From Streptomyces caelestis (GTDB taxonomy: Bacteria; Actinomycetota; Actinomycetes; Streptomycetales; Streptomycetaceae), in NCBI RefSeq assembly GCF_014205255.1, contig NZ_JACHNE010000001.1, forward strand, positions 1 to 64,000: a DNA stretch of 64,000 nt, read 5' to 3'. Below the pieces are notes generated by a model. The model saw only the letters and a list, made by a program, of their open reading frames with translations. It did no database searches and was not told the DNA's origin. Below, in pieces: positions 37,227 through 46,020 of this stretch. Both the position numbers and the translations under genes were made by a program. The stretch's first letter is position 1. Every line of letters begins with the position of its first letter.

Positions 37227-37268
37227 TTGACATCTCACTCAGAAGACCTACCGTTGGGAGCGCTCCCA
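37227..37268 (+). promoter_or_regulatory. Promoter with perfect CebR-type operator
   Basis: A -35 like TTGACA (37227-37232), a -10 like TACCGT (37249-37254, 16-base spacer) and, directly next to it, the perfect 14-bp palindrome TGGGAGCGCTCCCA (37255-37268). This sequence is the established binding site of CebR, the LacI-family cellobiose/cellotriose-responsive repressor of Streptomyces. It lies 33 bases upstream of the LPMO start. Confidence 0.8.
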
Positions 37269-37301
37269 TGACAGCCTTGTAACTGGAAGGAGTCCCCCCA
37301 C

Positions 37302-37976
37302 ATGCGCAAACAGAGTCCGTTAGCCGCGCGTTCGCGGTCGTCCCTCCGCCGGCCTCTCCAGGCGCTCGTCATGCTGTTCGCCGTGGTTGTCGGCGCACTC
37401 ACCTGGTCGGCCCCCGCCCAGGCTCACGGCACCGTCGTCGGCCCCGCCTCCCGCGCGTACCAGTGCTGGAAGACATGGGGCAGCAACCACACGAACCCGG
37501 CCATGCAGACCGAAGACCCCATGTGTTGGCAGGCCTTCCAGGCCAACCCCGACACTATGTGGAACTGGATGAGCGCGCTCCGCGACGGCCTCGGTGGCCA
37601 GTTCCAGGCGCGGACCCCCGACGGGACGCTCTGCAGCAACAACCTCTCGAGGAACGCCAGCCTGAACAAGCCCGGGCAGTGGAAGACCACCACCGTCGGC
37701 AACAACTTCTCGGTCCACCTGTACGACCAGGCGTCCCACGGTGCCGACTACTTCAAGGTCTACGTGAGCAAGCAGGGCTTCAACCCCAAGACCCAGACCC
37801 TGGGCTGGAGCAACCTCGACTTCATCACGCAGACCGGCCGCTTCGCCCCGGCGCAGAACATCACGTTCCCCGTCCAGACCTCCGGCTACACCGGACACCA
37901 CATCCTGTTCGTGATCTGGCAGGCCTCGCACCTCGACCAGGCCTACATGTGGTGCAGCGACGTGAACTTCGGCTGA
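37302..37976 (+). CDS. Secreted AA10 lytic polysaccharide monooxygenase
   Basis: A 224-residue protein with a Sec-type signal peptide (basic start, hydrophobic core MLFAVVVGALTWSAPAQA) cleaved before HGTVV, so the mature protein begins with the copper-binding histidine of AA10 enzymes. The second brace His is probably in QASHGADYF. Disulfide-capable cysteines and aromatic surface residues (WKTWGSNHTNPAMQ) fit a chitin- or cellulose-active single-domain LPMO with no CBM. It oxidises polysaccharide with copper outside the cell. The CebR operator upstream points to cellulose-related control. Ribosome binding site GGAAGGA is good. Confidence 0.9.
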   Translation: MRKQSPLAARSRSSLRRPLQALVMLFAVVVGALTWSAPAQAHGTVVGPASRAYQCWKTWGSNHTNPAMQTEDPMCWQAFQANPDTMWNWMSALRDGLGGQFQARTPDGTLCSNNLSRNASLNKPGQWKTTTVGNNFSVHLYDQASHGADYFKVYVSKQGFNPKTQTLGWSNLDFITQTGRFAPAQNITFPVQTSGYTGHHILFVIWQASHLDQAYMWCSDVNFG

Positions 37977-37994
37977 GCCGGGGAGCGCCGCACA

Positions 37995-38019
37995 CGGCGC
38001 CGGCCCCTGCCGGGCGCCG
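37995..38019 (+). terminator. GC-rich hairpin after LPMO gene
   Basis: CGGCGCCGGC, a CCCT loop and GCCGGGCGCCG form a stem of about ten pairs with one bulge, 18 bases after the stop. There is no T run, as is usual for actinobacterial terminators. Confidence 0.4.
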
Positions 38020-38102
38020 GTAATCCACCGTCCGGCCGACCGAGCTCCGTCGGGCCAGGGGACCCATTTCGTCACCCTGCCCCGACGGGGCTTCCTGCGC
38101 TC

Positions 38103-39093
38103 CTAGGGTCTGTGTGATGTCGTGATCAATCTTGGCTTGATCCTGACTACGTCCTCAAAGGTGACCGGGCGACCGGCCAGGACCTGGGCGAGTTCGGCCA
38201 GGACGCGGGCCTCGATGTCAGGATGGCGGGTGAGCTCGTAGAGGGGCCAGGAGAGCACGGACGCGGTGGTTTCGGTGCCGGCCACCGCCAGGGTGAGGAT
38301 CTCGGAGCAGATCTGATGCCTGGTCATGTCGCGCGCAAGAGCATGGACAGCATGTCGTCGGCGCTGTTGTCGCCAGAGGCGTGCCGCTCGGCCTGCAACT
38401 TGTCGACGGCATCCTCGATGGTGGCGCGTACTGCGGCCCGGGCCCTGTTGAAGCGGCGGTTGGCGGGCAGGGGCAGGTTCTCGACCCAGTCGGGCATCAT
38501 GACGCGGGCGCCGACGCCGGCCATGACGACCGACAGGTCCTGGCGCACGCGGCGAAAGGCGCTGTCGTCGAGACTGTCGGACAGTACGGTCTTCGCGAGC
38601 ATGTCGAGGGAGAGTTTGATCCATGGCCTCCCGTACGTCGAGGGCCTGGCCGGGCTTCCAACTGTCGACGGCTGCGGTGACCTCGTCGCGCATCTTGTCG
38701 ACGTAGCGGGCGATCTCGTCGCGGGCGAAGGCGGGCTGCAGTTGATGGCGTTTGTCGCAGTGTGCCCGGCCGGCGGCCGTGACCACGGAGTCGCCGAGGA
38801 GCTGGCCCATCTTCTCGAAGAACCGGCCCTTGGCGAGGTGGGGGCTGAGGTCTTTGAGCATGATCTGGATGAGTTGTGGGTCCTGGACGATGACGGTTCG
38901 GGTGCCGGGCTGGAGGATGATCTCGACCAGCGGTCCGTAGTTGCGGCGGAGGGAGGCGATGAATCCGAGGTTGTCGCGGATGAGCGGAATCATGTGATCC
39001 AGGAACGGCAGGGAACCTGCGGCCCTGGGTATGGGGCAGGGCGGCGTCGTTCAGAGGATCTGTCCGGCTTGATGCTGGTTCAGGTGCGGACAT
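38103..39093 (-). pseudogene. Cytochrome P450 relic lacking the heme end
   Basis: The N-terminal start (ALPHTQGRRFP), the B/C region (GPLVEIILQPGTRTVIVQDP; KGRFFEKMGQLLGDSVVTAA) and the I-helix (LAVAGTETTASVLSWPLYEL) are recognisable, in at least three frames (changes near 39005, 38610 and 38330). The sequence stops after PVTFEDVVRI. The ExxR helix and cysteine heme ligand region are absent, so it cannot work. It is adjacent to, and opposite, the LPMO gene without evident link. Confidence 0.75.
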
Positions 39094-39122
39094 GGCAGCG
39101 GAGTTCGCGGGGCCGGAACGGA

Positions 39123-39193
39123 GGCAGGCACGGCCTCCGGGTGATCATGAGGTGTCGAGTCCCTGATCACCACAACGGAAGACCGTGCCTGCC
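39123..39193. repeat. Inverted repeat at ISAs1-type end
   Basis: GGCAGGCACGG at 39123-39133 and its inverse CCGTGCCTGCC at 39183-39193, with an inner GTGATCAT/TGATCAC pair. It lies just before a truncated ISAs1-type transposase, whose family ends resemble this repeat. Confidence 0.5.
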
Positions 39194-39586
39194 CGCTCGT
39201 CATCGCCCATCCCCGCCGGCCTGAGCCAACTCGCCATTGTCCGGCCCGCCGAGCCCGAGGACCGCCCGGGTCTGCTGGTCTGCCTCGCAGCGGTGCCGGA
39301 TCCCCGACGGGCGGAGGGGCGGCGCCATCCCCTCGCCTTCATCCTCGCGCTCGCCGCGTGCGCAGTTCTGGCCGGTGCGAAATCCCTCGCCGCGATCACG
39401 GAGTGGGCCGCCGACGCATCACCCGCCGTACTCACCGCCAGGGCTTCCTCGCGGTCGATCAAACGTGATCGGCCGGCTGCCAGACGCGACTGGGGCGAGC
39501 CGGCGGTGTCGCTCGGTGTGCAGGTGCGGGTGGCCCGGCTGTCTCGGGCCCTGACGGTCGGAAGCGCGCGTCTGTGCCCTGAGTGA
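39185..39586 (+). pseudogene. ISAs1-family transposase fragment
   Basis: Residues 25-85 match the N-terminal DDE-associated domain of ISAs1 transposases (LLVCLAAVPDPRRAEGRRHP; LAACAVLAGAKSLAAITEWA). After about residue 90 the sequence no longer follows the family. No catalytic domain is present. Truncated relic. Confidence 0.65.
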
Positions 39587-39728
39587 GCCGTACCGCAGGC
39601 CCGCTTGATCAGGATCCCGTGCACTTACGGACACGGCCCGTCTTCGGCAGATGTTCACCGCTGGCCGCTCCGCGGACTGGCACCCGCGGTCCTACGCCGC
39701 GCCTCCGGGGGCCTCGCCGGCGCGGCGA

Positions 39729-39768
39729 GCGGGACCGCGCTCAGGGTCTCGCCGGGGCGCGGTCCCGC
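39729..39768. terminator. 12-bp GC-rich hairpin
   Basis: GCGGGACCGCGC at 39729-39740 and GCGCGGTCCCGC at 39757-39768 form a perfect 12-bp stem with a 16-base loop, 30 bases beyond the stop of the minus-strand membrane-anchored gene, which it probably terminates. Confidence 0.6.
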
Positions 39769-39797
39769 CTCGTTGTTCAGGTGTCGGGGCCGCAGGG

Positions 39798-40574
39798 TCA
39801 GCACGAAGAAGCCGGAACCGCTGTGGCGGAGCCCAGGCCGTCGCCGCCGGGGACGTGCCGGGTGAAGCGGTAGCACTGACCGACCGTTGTGTCCGGGCTG
39901 GAGAGCAGGATGGAGACGGTCACCGTGTCTGCCCTGCGCACCGCGCTCTTGACGTCGTAGGAACGCAGCCGTCCCGTGGGATCCAGGGCCTTCTGCACTC
40001 CGGCTCGCGTCAGGTCCTCGGCATACATGCTGGAGATGCGCGTCTGCGCGAGGCGTACCAGACCACCGATCGCGGTGCCCGGACGACACACACCGTCGTC
40101 CCGCTCGGAAACCCGCGACGTCCAGGCCTGGCCGGGGCGATGGGTGAAAGTGAAGACGAAGCAGCGGGTCACCTGGCCGGACCCTCCACCGGGGAGGATG
40201 GCCTCAGCATCGTAATGAGCAGATGATGCGGCCGTGGCGGTGAACTCGCGACGGGACGCATCGTAGGCGATCACGGGAGCTTCTGTATGCCGCCAGATGA
40301 CGCCGGTAAGGGCGTCTGCGTCGGTGATACCGCTCGTCTCAAGCGCGCGGTCCGTGTCGCCCGCCCTGGCATGGGCCTGCTTCAGGATAGATGCGAATGC
40401 CCCGTCCCTGCGCTCACTGTTGACGTTCCCGTCGTGCCAGTGGCGATACCACAACCAGGAGACGAGGACGCCGAGAACGGTGATCAGCGCGATCAGGATG
40501 GTCAGGCAGCCGGTGGTCACGAGACGGTTCGCCCGTCTCGTGACCACCGCACCGCCGGTTCTGTCAGGTCCCAC
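39798..40574 (-). CDS. Membrane-anchored hypothetical protein
   Basis: A protein of 258 residues starting at GTG 40574, with one N-terminal transmembrane helix (LTILIALITVLGVLVSWLWY) and an extracytoplasmic domain (SVS-type; VTRCFVFTFTHRPGQAWTSR, CRPGTAIGGLVRLAQTRISS). It contains paired cysteines (two in the C-terminal half). The GTG overlaps the stop of an upstream lipase relic (TAGTG) and has AAAGG eight bases before it. A GTG at 40547 is an alternative. A perfect 17-bp hairpin lies inside its first codons. Confidence 0.55.
   Translation of the reverse strand: MGPDRTGGAVVTRRANRLVTTGCLTILIALITVLGVLVSWLWYRHWHDGNVNSERRDGAFASILKQAHARAGDTDRALETSGITDADALTGVIWRHTEAPVIAYDASRREFTATAASSAHYDAEAILPGGGSGQVTRCFVFTFTHRPGQAWTSRVSERDDGVCRPGTAIGGLVRLAQTRISSMYAEDLTRAGVQKALDPTGRLRSYDVKSAVRRADTVTVSILLSSPDTTVGQCYRFTRHVPGGDGLGSATAVPASSC
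40511..40549. repeat. 17-bp perfect inverted repeat in coding start
   Basis: CGGTGGTCACGAGACGG (40511-40527) and CCGTCTCGTGACCACCG (40533-40549) separated by five bases. It lies at codons 9-22 of the membrane-anchored gene and includes an alternative GTG start, so RNA folding there could influence translation. Confidence 0.8.
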
Positions 40575-40704
40575 TAGCTGCCTTTGTATCCGATACCGGC
40601 CAGTGCCTGTTCCATGACCCGGGCGTAGCCCGCGGTGCCGGCATTCTTCGGGTGGAACGACTCCAGGCTGGCACAGACGTTCTCGCCAGGCCATCTGCGG
40701 CATG
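40574..40704 (-). pseudogene. C-terminal scrap of an SGNH/GDSL lipase
   Basis: NVCASLESFHPKNAGTAGYA is the C-terminal catalytic Asp/His-type block of SGNH hydrolases (usually SFHPN..GH.). The stop overlaps the next gene's GTG. The upstream part has been replaced by the 126-bp repeat at 40705. Confidence 0.6.
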
Positions 40705-40830
40705 ACCAGGACCTTTCACCAGGAGCACTCCGATGCTGCCCTGGCAAGTACCCCAGTGCTGTCAAAACTCGTGAACATCACCCGACCGTGGATCTGGGTG
40801 CCTCCCAAACTCGTGAACAACTGACGTCAC
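40705..40830. repeat. 126-bp diverged non-coding repeat, copy 2
   Basis: Copy of 32565-32691 in the same orientation. It again carries two CAAACTCGTGAACA-like cores (CAAAACTCGTGAACATC and CCCAAACTCGTGAACAAC). It directly precedes the ISL3-type transposase, so it might be part of that element's end or an earlier integration site. Confidence 0.65.
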
Positions 40831-40930
40831 TACTCGGGTTCTGGCACAGCTTCCGTGCAGCGGCCACTCTGAGTGACGGCTGGTCTTCTTCCTGCAGCGC
40901 TAGATCGCCCGAAAATAGGCAGTCATCCGG

Positions 40931-42143
40931 GTGGTTGGGCTGAGAGTCCGGGCTGTGGAAGAGGTCGTGCTTAGGCTGAAGGAGCTGTTGTTGCCGTCGA
41001 TCGCGGACATCGCGGTGCTGTCGGTGGACGTGAGCATCGAGATAGTGCGGGTCGATGCGCAAGGCACCGCGACTGGGGCTGTCTGTTCCGGGTGTGGGTC
41101 TTGGTCGACCCGAGTCCACAGCTCCTACCTGCGCTTTCCCGCCGACGTACCGAGCGCAGGACGACGCGTCGTACTCCAGTTACGAGTTCGGCGGTTCCGG
41201 TGCCGGAACACCAAGTGCCCACGTCGGACCTTCGCGGAGCAGATACCCGGCCTGACCCGCAGGTACGGCCAGCGCACCGAACGGCTGTATTCGGCCCTGG
41301 CCGCAGTCGGCCTCGCCCTGGCCGGCCGGGCCGGCGCCCGGCTGGCTGCTCTCCTTGGCGTGTCCGTCAGCCGAAGCACGGTCCTGCGCCTCGTCGACGC
41401 GCTGCCTGAACCGGAGGTGCCCGCACCGCGAGTGGTAGGTGTCGACGAATACGCCACCCGCAAAGGCCGCCACTACGGCACCGTCCTGGTGGACGTCGAA
41501 ACCCGCCGTCCGATCGACCTGCTTCCGGACCGGGAGGCATCCAGCCTGGCCGCCTGGCTCGCCAAGCGGCCCAGCATCGAGGTCATCTGCCGCGATCGCG
41601 CGCCGTTCTTCGCAGAAGGTGCCTCCTCCGGAGCGCCGCAGGCGGTCCAGGTCGCAGACAGATGGCACCTCTGGCACAACCTGAGCGAGGCCGCTGAGCG
41701 GAGCGTCGCCCAGCACCGCCGCTGCCTGCACGCCCTGACGCCCGCAGCGCCACAACCTGAACACGAGGCCGCCCCGTCCGCGTCGCCTTGGCCACGAGGA
41801 CATCGGTTCGCCGACCGGGCGAGGGACCGGCACGCCGCCGTCCATGCCCTGCTGAAGGCAGGACACAGCCGACGCTCGGTCCAGCGACAGCTCGGAATGA
41901 CCTGGCGCACCGTCAAGCAGCTCGCCGACGCAGCGACACCCGAGAAACTGTTCACCGGGCAGTGGCAGAACCGGCCCTCGGTCCTAGATGACCACAAGTC
42001 CCACCTGGACGACCGTTGGAACGAGGGCTGCACCAACGCGTGGAAGCTGTGGGAGGAGATAGTGCCACTCGGCTACAAGGGCAGCCACCAGCGCGTTCGC
42101 GCCTACCTGCACGAAAAGCGCACCGCACGACGGGCGGTGACCG
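40931..42143 (+). pseudogene. ISL3-family transposase, C-terminally truncated
   Basis: The N-terminal zinc-binding motif (SGCGSWSTRVHSSYLRFPAD, then RFRCRNTKCPRRTFAEQ), the DDE core (VVGVDEYATRKGRHYGTVLV, ICRDRAPFFAEG, ADRWHLWHNLSEA) and part of the C-terminal HTH (SRRSVQRQLGMTWRTVKQLA) are intact. After VTARPP (about 42143) the sequence changes abruptly to an antisense dehydrogenase fragment, so the last 100 or so residues and the right end are lost. The DDE Glu region is probably present in WNEGCTNAWKLW. Confidence 0.85.
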
Positions 42144-42159
42144 CCCGGCCGCCCTCTGT

Positions 42160-42470
42160 CCTGACGCGAACTCGGAGAGGGCCTTGGGGGCGTCGTCCAG
42201 AGGGTAGGTGGCCGCGATCTCGACGGACAGGGTGCCCGCGGCGGCGCGCTCGGCGAGATGCTGCAGCTTCCCTTCGGACGCCGACATCCGCACGTACACG
42301 GCCGTGATGTCGCGCTCGAAGGTCTCCGGGCCCATCAGTGTGGACAGCAGTCGGCCGCCGTCCTCCACCGCGTCCGCTGTGCCAAGGAGGGCGGGACCGC
42401 GATTGATGAGATCCACTACGACGTCCAGCCGTCCGCCGGCCAGCCGCTGGGCCGGCACGCTGGCGGAGTA
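42160..42470 (-). pseudogene. Quinone-oxidoreductase-like (MDR) fragment
   Basis: Minus-strand frame DVVVDLINRGPALLGTADAV, then LLSTLMGPETFERDITAVYV and YPLDDAPKALSEFASGQ is the C-terminal half of a zinc-free MDR oxidoreductase. Both ends are missing: the 5' side stops near 42470 and the 3' side at the ISL3 junction. Confidence 0.65.
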
Positions 42471-42491
42471 TGGAGAGGGCACATTGCTGGC

Positions 42492-42854
42492 ATGAGCACG
42501 TACGGACACCAGGCGAACCGCAATGCAGAGCTTGCCGCGGCACGGTGGAGAGAAGACAAGCAGACCGGGGCCATCAGCGAGGGCCTGGCGGCCGTTGTCT
42601 ACGCGCTGCTTATCGCCCGGGCAATTCGAGATCACACGGAATCCCAGGAGCCGCAGACCGGCCAGATCAGGGAAGACGTGTCCGAGACTGAGGCTTCGAC
42701 CGTCTTGTCAGATGGGCAAGAAGCGCGCATGACCTTCAACTGGGAAGTCCCGCCGTGGCTGAGGCCTGATGACTCGACGCACGTTGTCAACGGCGAACGG
42801 TTCACTCTCACCACGGTCGACGGAGTGCCGACAGCGTTCGGGCGAACCGAGTGA
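42492..42854 (+). CDS. Small hypothetical protein coupled to an MFS gene
   Basis: A 120-residue protein without recognised domain. It has a helical segment (ISEGLAAVVYALLIARAIRD) that may be a short amphipathic or transmembrane helix, then an acidic middle and WEVPPWLRPDDSTHVVNGER. Its stop overlaps the MFS start (GAGTGA with GTG 42851), so it is part of the same operon. The function is unknown. Confidence 0.5.
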   Translation: MSTYGHQANRNAELAAARWREDKQTGAISEGLAAVVYALLIARAIRDHTESQEPQTGQIREDVSETEASTVLSDGQEARMTFNWEVPPWLRPDDSTHVVNGERFTLTTVDGVPTAFGRTE

Positions 42855-44047
42855 CGACGTTCGTGCCGAGGAGCCCCCGTTTCGCCCTGGTGGTGGTCAG
42901 CGGAGCGTGGGGGGCCTTCTGGGGCACCTGGGCGGCGCTGCTTCCCGCTGTGCTAGAGCGCGCCGACGCCACTCCTGGCGAACTAGGCCTTGTCCTCACC
43001 GCAGTCCCTCTGGGAGCGATGCCCGCGATGGGGCTGGCCGGCAGGATCGCCGTCGGCCGTGAGCACCGGGCGTTGCTCCTCAGCACCGCCGCCCTGGCCG
43101 TCGGCATCATGGCGCTGAGCGGGATCAGCGGTCTCGGCGGACTCGGTACCGCGCTCTTTCTGGTGGGTGCCACCAGCGGAGCGCTGGACGTATGCCTCAA
43201 TGCGGCGACAGCACGCGCCGAACGTGTCAGCGGCCGCCCGCTGTTCCAAGCCGTGCATGCCGCCTTTCCGGTGGCCGTGATCACAGCGGCCCCTCTGACG
43301 GGGCTGGCCCGGCAGTCAGGCATGAGCATCCGCGTCGTGCTCCTCCTGTGCGCGGCCGCCCTGCTCGGTTCCGTACTGCCCCTCTTGAAACCGGCGGCCA
43401 AGGATCAGGCGCAGCGCCGTGCCGGCCTCGGGGGCCCCACGGTGCCGCACTGGCGGTCGGCCTGGCTCTGGGGCGCCGCGATCGGGACGCTGGGTGGGTG
43501 CATGCTCGTCGTGGAAAACGCCGTCGAGCATTGGTCGGTGCTTTTGATGGAGGAGGACAAGGCCGCTCCTGTCGTACTGGCGAGCGCCGCTCCGGCCGTG
43601 TACATGTCGGCGCTGACGGTCTCGCGGCTGGTGGTGCAACGGTTGCCGCGGCTGCGCACTCGCGATCTCACCGTGCTCGCCGCGGTGGGCGGGTGCGGGG
43701 GCTTCGTCTTTGCCGCTCTCGCCCCCACGGCCGCGTTGTCCCTCGCCGGGTTCGCCGCCTCAGGTTTCGCCTTCGGTCCTTTGATGCCAGCGCTGCTCAG
43801 CCATGCCGGGAAGCAGGACGCGAGCGGTTACACGGTCTCGGTGGTCTCGGCGGTCTCGTACGGCGCCTTCCTGGTCAGTCCGCTGCTCGTGGGCTCCCTC
43901 ACCAACTGGATGTCACTGCCGAGCGCCCTGTCCTGTCTGGCCTTCATGGCGGTCCCGTTGCTCGGTGCTGCGGTGGCGACACGCGTACGGCCCGGTTGGC
44001 GACAGCCACGCCTACATCCAGAACCGGTGCAGGGGAGCCCGACATGA
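42851..44047 (+). CDS. MFS transporter, 12 transmembrane segments
   Basis: A 398-residue permease with about 12 hydrophobic segments, for example ALFLVGATSGALDVCLNAAT, a cytoplasmic basic loop after helix 6 (KPAAKDQAQRRAGLGG), and a second half with GGCMLVVENAVEHWSVLLME. It resembles putative sugar or drug permeases of the YbjJ type. Start GTG 42851 overlaps the upstream stop; its own stop overlaps the next ATG. Substrate unknown; export is likely from family knowledge. Confidence 0.85.
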   Translation: MTTFVPRSPRFALVVVSGAWGAFWGTWAALLPAVLERADATPGELGLVLTAVPLGAMPAMGLAGRIAVGREHRALLLSTAALAVGIMALSGISGLGGLGTALFLVGATSGALDVCLNAATARAERVSGRPLFQAVHAAFPVAVITAAPLTGLARQSGMSIRVVLLLCAAALLGSVLPLLKPAAKDQAQRRAGLGGPTVPHWRSAWLWGAAIGTLGGCMLVVENAVEHWSVLLMEEDKAAPVVLASAAPAVYMSALTVSRLVVQRLPRLRTRDLTVLAAVGGCGGFVFAALAPTAALSLAGFAASGFAFGPLMPALLSHAGKQDASGYTVSVVSAVSYGAFLVSPLLVGSLTNWMSLPSALSCLAFMAVPLLGAAVATRVRPGWRQPRLHPEPVQGSPT

Positions 44048-44273
44048 CCCTGGCCCACGGAAGTCCCGTGCTGCGCAGGGACGAACTGCGCCCGCTTCCG
44101 TGCACCGCACGAGAACACGGAATGCGGTCCTCGACTGGATCCGCTTGTCCGGTGCAGGCGTGCCCCGGGCGCTGGTGCAATCGGCCGCGATCAGACTTCG
44201 TTCGGGTGAGGCGGCGCCGCGTGTCCTGAGAGAGCGGCTGCATCTGGTGATCCTCAAGTATGTCGGTCGGTGA
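44044..44273 (+). pseudogene. Small coupled gene, frameshifted
   Basis: ATG 44044 overlaps the MFS stop (ACATGACC). The first residues (MTLAHGSPVLRRDELRPLP) are in one frame. A change near 44120 gives RNAVLDWIRLSGAGVPRALV, then SGEAAPRVLRERLHLVILKY in another frame, which ends at 44273. The second part has strong coding character. Unrecognised, perhaps a DNA-binding or regulatory helical protein. Confidence 0.4.
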
Positions 44274-44297
44274 CATCGAGAGGACTGGGGTCTGCTC

Positions 44298-45032
44298 ATG
44301 TGTCCGGACATGCGCGTTGACGAAGGGGCGGATACAGCCAGCTCGCGAAGCCGCACGTTGACGATCGCCGGCGGGCTCATGGCCGGGGGCTTCCTTCTCA
44401 ATGTCATCTTGACCGCAACGCTTCATCCCTCTGGGGAGGAAGACGACCACCCTGCGATCTTCACCAAGTACGCACACAGCGGCACCTGGATCGCCGTTCA
44501 TCTTGGACAGTTCATTGGCGTCCTGGTGACGCTGAGCGGCCTGCTCGTGCTCTACCGCGTCCTGCGCGGTGCCTACGGGCCCTCCCTGCTTGCGCAGCTC
44601 GCGGCCGCAGCAGCCGTTGCGACCGCCGCGATCTGGGCAGTCCTGCAGGGGCTGGACGGCGTGGGGCTGAAGCAGGCCGTGGACTCATGGGTCAGCGCGT
44701 CGGGTGCGGAGAAGCCGATCCGTTTTGCCAACGCCGAGACCGTTCGCTGGCTGGAATGGGGATTCCAAAGCTACTTCCGCATCCTGCTCGGGCTGACCCT
44801 CGCCCTCTTCGGGACGGCGATCCTCACCAGCCGCCGAGTCGCCGGCTGGCTGGGCTGGACGGCCCTTGTCGCAGGTGTGTGCTCTGTGATCTTCGGAGTC
44901 GACGTGGGCTACAGCGGCCTGGCCAGTGGGCTCCAGGACGTCCTGGGTATCGCCATCTTTATCCTCGTCCTGCTCTTCACCGTCGGAGTACTCGTCACCG
45001 GAGTACGCGAGCACAATCGGCGCGACCGCTGA
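44298..45032 (+). CDS. Polytopic membrane protein (DUF4386-like)
   Basis: A 244-residue protein with six hydrophobic segments (GLMAGGFLLNVILTATLHPS; GQFIGVLVTLSGLLVLYRVL; GIAIFILVLLFTVGVLVTGV) and a conserved motif LQGLDGVGLKQAVDSWVSAS. It resembles actinobacterial membrane proteins of the DUF4386 type. Function unknown. It is 25 bases downstream of the coupled set and may share its promoter. Confidence 0.75.
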   Translation: MCPDMRVDEGADTASSRSRTLTIAGGLMAGGFLLNVILTATLHPSGEEDDHPAIFTKYAHSGTWIAVHLGQFIGVLVTLSGLLVLYRVLRGAYGPSLLAQLAAAAAVATAAIWAVLQGLDGVGLKQAVDSWVSASGAEKPIRFANAETVRWLEWGFQSYFRILLGLTLALFGTAILTSRRVAGWLGWTALVAGVCSVIFGVDVGYSGLASGLQDVLGIAIFILVLLFTVGVLVTGVREHNRRDR

Positions 45033-45302
45033 ACCGATCGATGCGCAGGCATCGGGCGGACACTCGTTCCCAAGAATGAACGGCTGACCCGTCGGCGCAG
45101 CAACGGCACAAGAAGCCGACGCCGTGAGACTGCTGGTGTTTCCATGACCAAGCGGACCGCCAGGCTTCGAAGTACTCGATCTGCCCAGTCCTCGTAGAGG
45201 TGAGCCAAGGAGCAGGTGTGCGAGCTTGTGTAGTTCATTCACCTGGCCGGTCGGTCAAAGCCCGAACGCTTCACAGCTGGTTGGCGCGGTTTAGTCCCGA
45301 AG
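45033..45302. other. Intergenic, no gene seen
   Basis: No supported coding frame; mixed composition. It may hold the promoter of the truncated pentapeptide-type fragment that follows. Confidence 0.35.
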
Positions 45303-45530
45303 GTGACCAGGCCCCTGGCCTTCGTCACCGCGATCACCATCGCGGCCGGCGTGTTCTTCGCCGGGTGGGCCCTGCTCGGCGCCCGGGAAATCAAGCCCGA
45401 GCGCCGCATCGACTCCAAGACGCTCTTCGACCTGGTCAAGGTCTCCTTCGCAGTGGTCGCCGGAGCCGGTGCCCTGGTGGTTGCCTACCGACGCCAGCAA
45501 ATCGACAAGGATGGTCCTTCCCGGTCGGCC
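45303..45530 (+). pseudogene. N-terminal fragment of a pentapeptide-repeat protein
   Basis: The sequence RPLAFVTAITIAAGVFFAGW, then RIDSKTLFDLVKVSFAVVAG and VVAYRRQQIDKDGPSRSATL is the membrane anchor and neck that precede pentapeptide repeats in Streptomyces proteins. The repeat domain itself is missing; after about residue 76 the frame becomes unrelated. A similar anchor fragment occurs at 52166-52414. Confidence 0.55.
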
Positions 45531-45537
45531 ACGCTTG

Positions 45538-46020
45538 TCATGACGTCTTCGACGGCAGCTGAGGGCGTGCGGGTTGCCGGAGCCGGTTACGGGCCAGCAC
45601 CAGGCGGATGATGGCGTAGACGAGGTAGATGCACGCATAAGCGCCCGTGGCCGTCCAGGCCGTTTGGTCCACGGTGAAGACACCGCCGGCCCCCTCGTCT
45701 GCGCCGAGTTGGTAGGCAGCCAGCAGCAGGAGAGAGCCTGGGACGAGGCCGGTGAGGGTGCGCAGCACGTAGCGTGCCTGCGGTGGACCCAGGCGCGCGC
45801 GGCTGAGGACTTCGAAGACCACATACGCCACGATGACCGGCCACACCCACAGGTGGTGCGTGACGAGCATGACCGCACTGAATATGAAGAGCGCCCAGCC
45901 GAGGATCGCCACGAAGTCGATGTGAGTGGACTGTGTCGTGCTGACCGTGGTGCTGCTCCCGTGGCAGGAACCCACGGTATTGGGGCCCATCATCGTGCCG
46001 GAGTGGTAGTCGTTGGTCAC
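45538..46020 (-). CDS. Hypothetical membrane protein
   Basis: A 160-residue protein with four hydrophobic segments (FVAILGWALFIFSAVMLVTH; VWPVIVAYVVFEVLSRARLG; LVPGSLLLLAAYQLGADEGA; TGAYACIYLVYAIIRLVLAR), an N-terminal Ser/Thr-rich tail and a basic C-terminal tail. No domain recognised. Its start follows the stop of the neighbouring minus-strand gene by one base, so they were probably one operon. Confidence 0.6.
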   Translation of the reverse strand: MTNDYHSGTMMGPNTVGSCHGSSTTVSTTQSTHIDFVAILGWALFIFSAVMLVTHHLWVWPVIVAYVVFEVLSRARLGPPQARYVLRTLTGLVPGSLLLLAAYQLGADEGAGGVFTVDQTAWTATGAYACIYLVYAIIRLVLARNRLRQPARPQLPSKTS

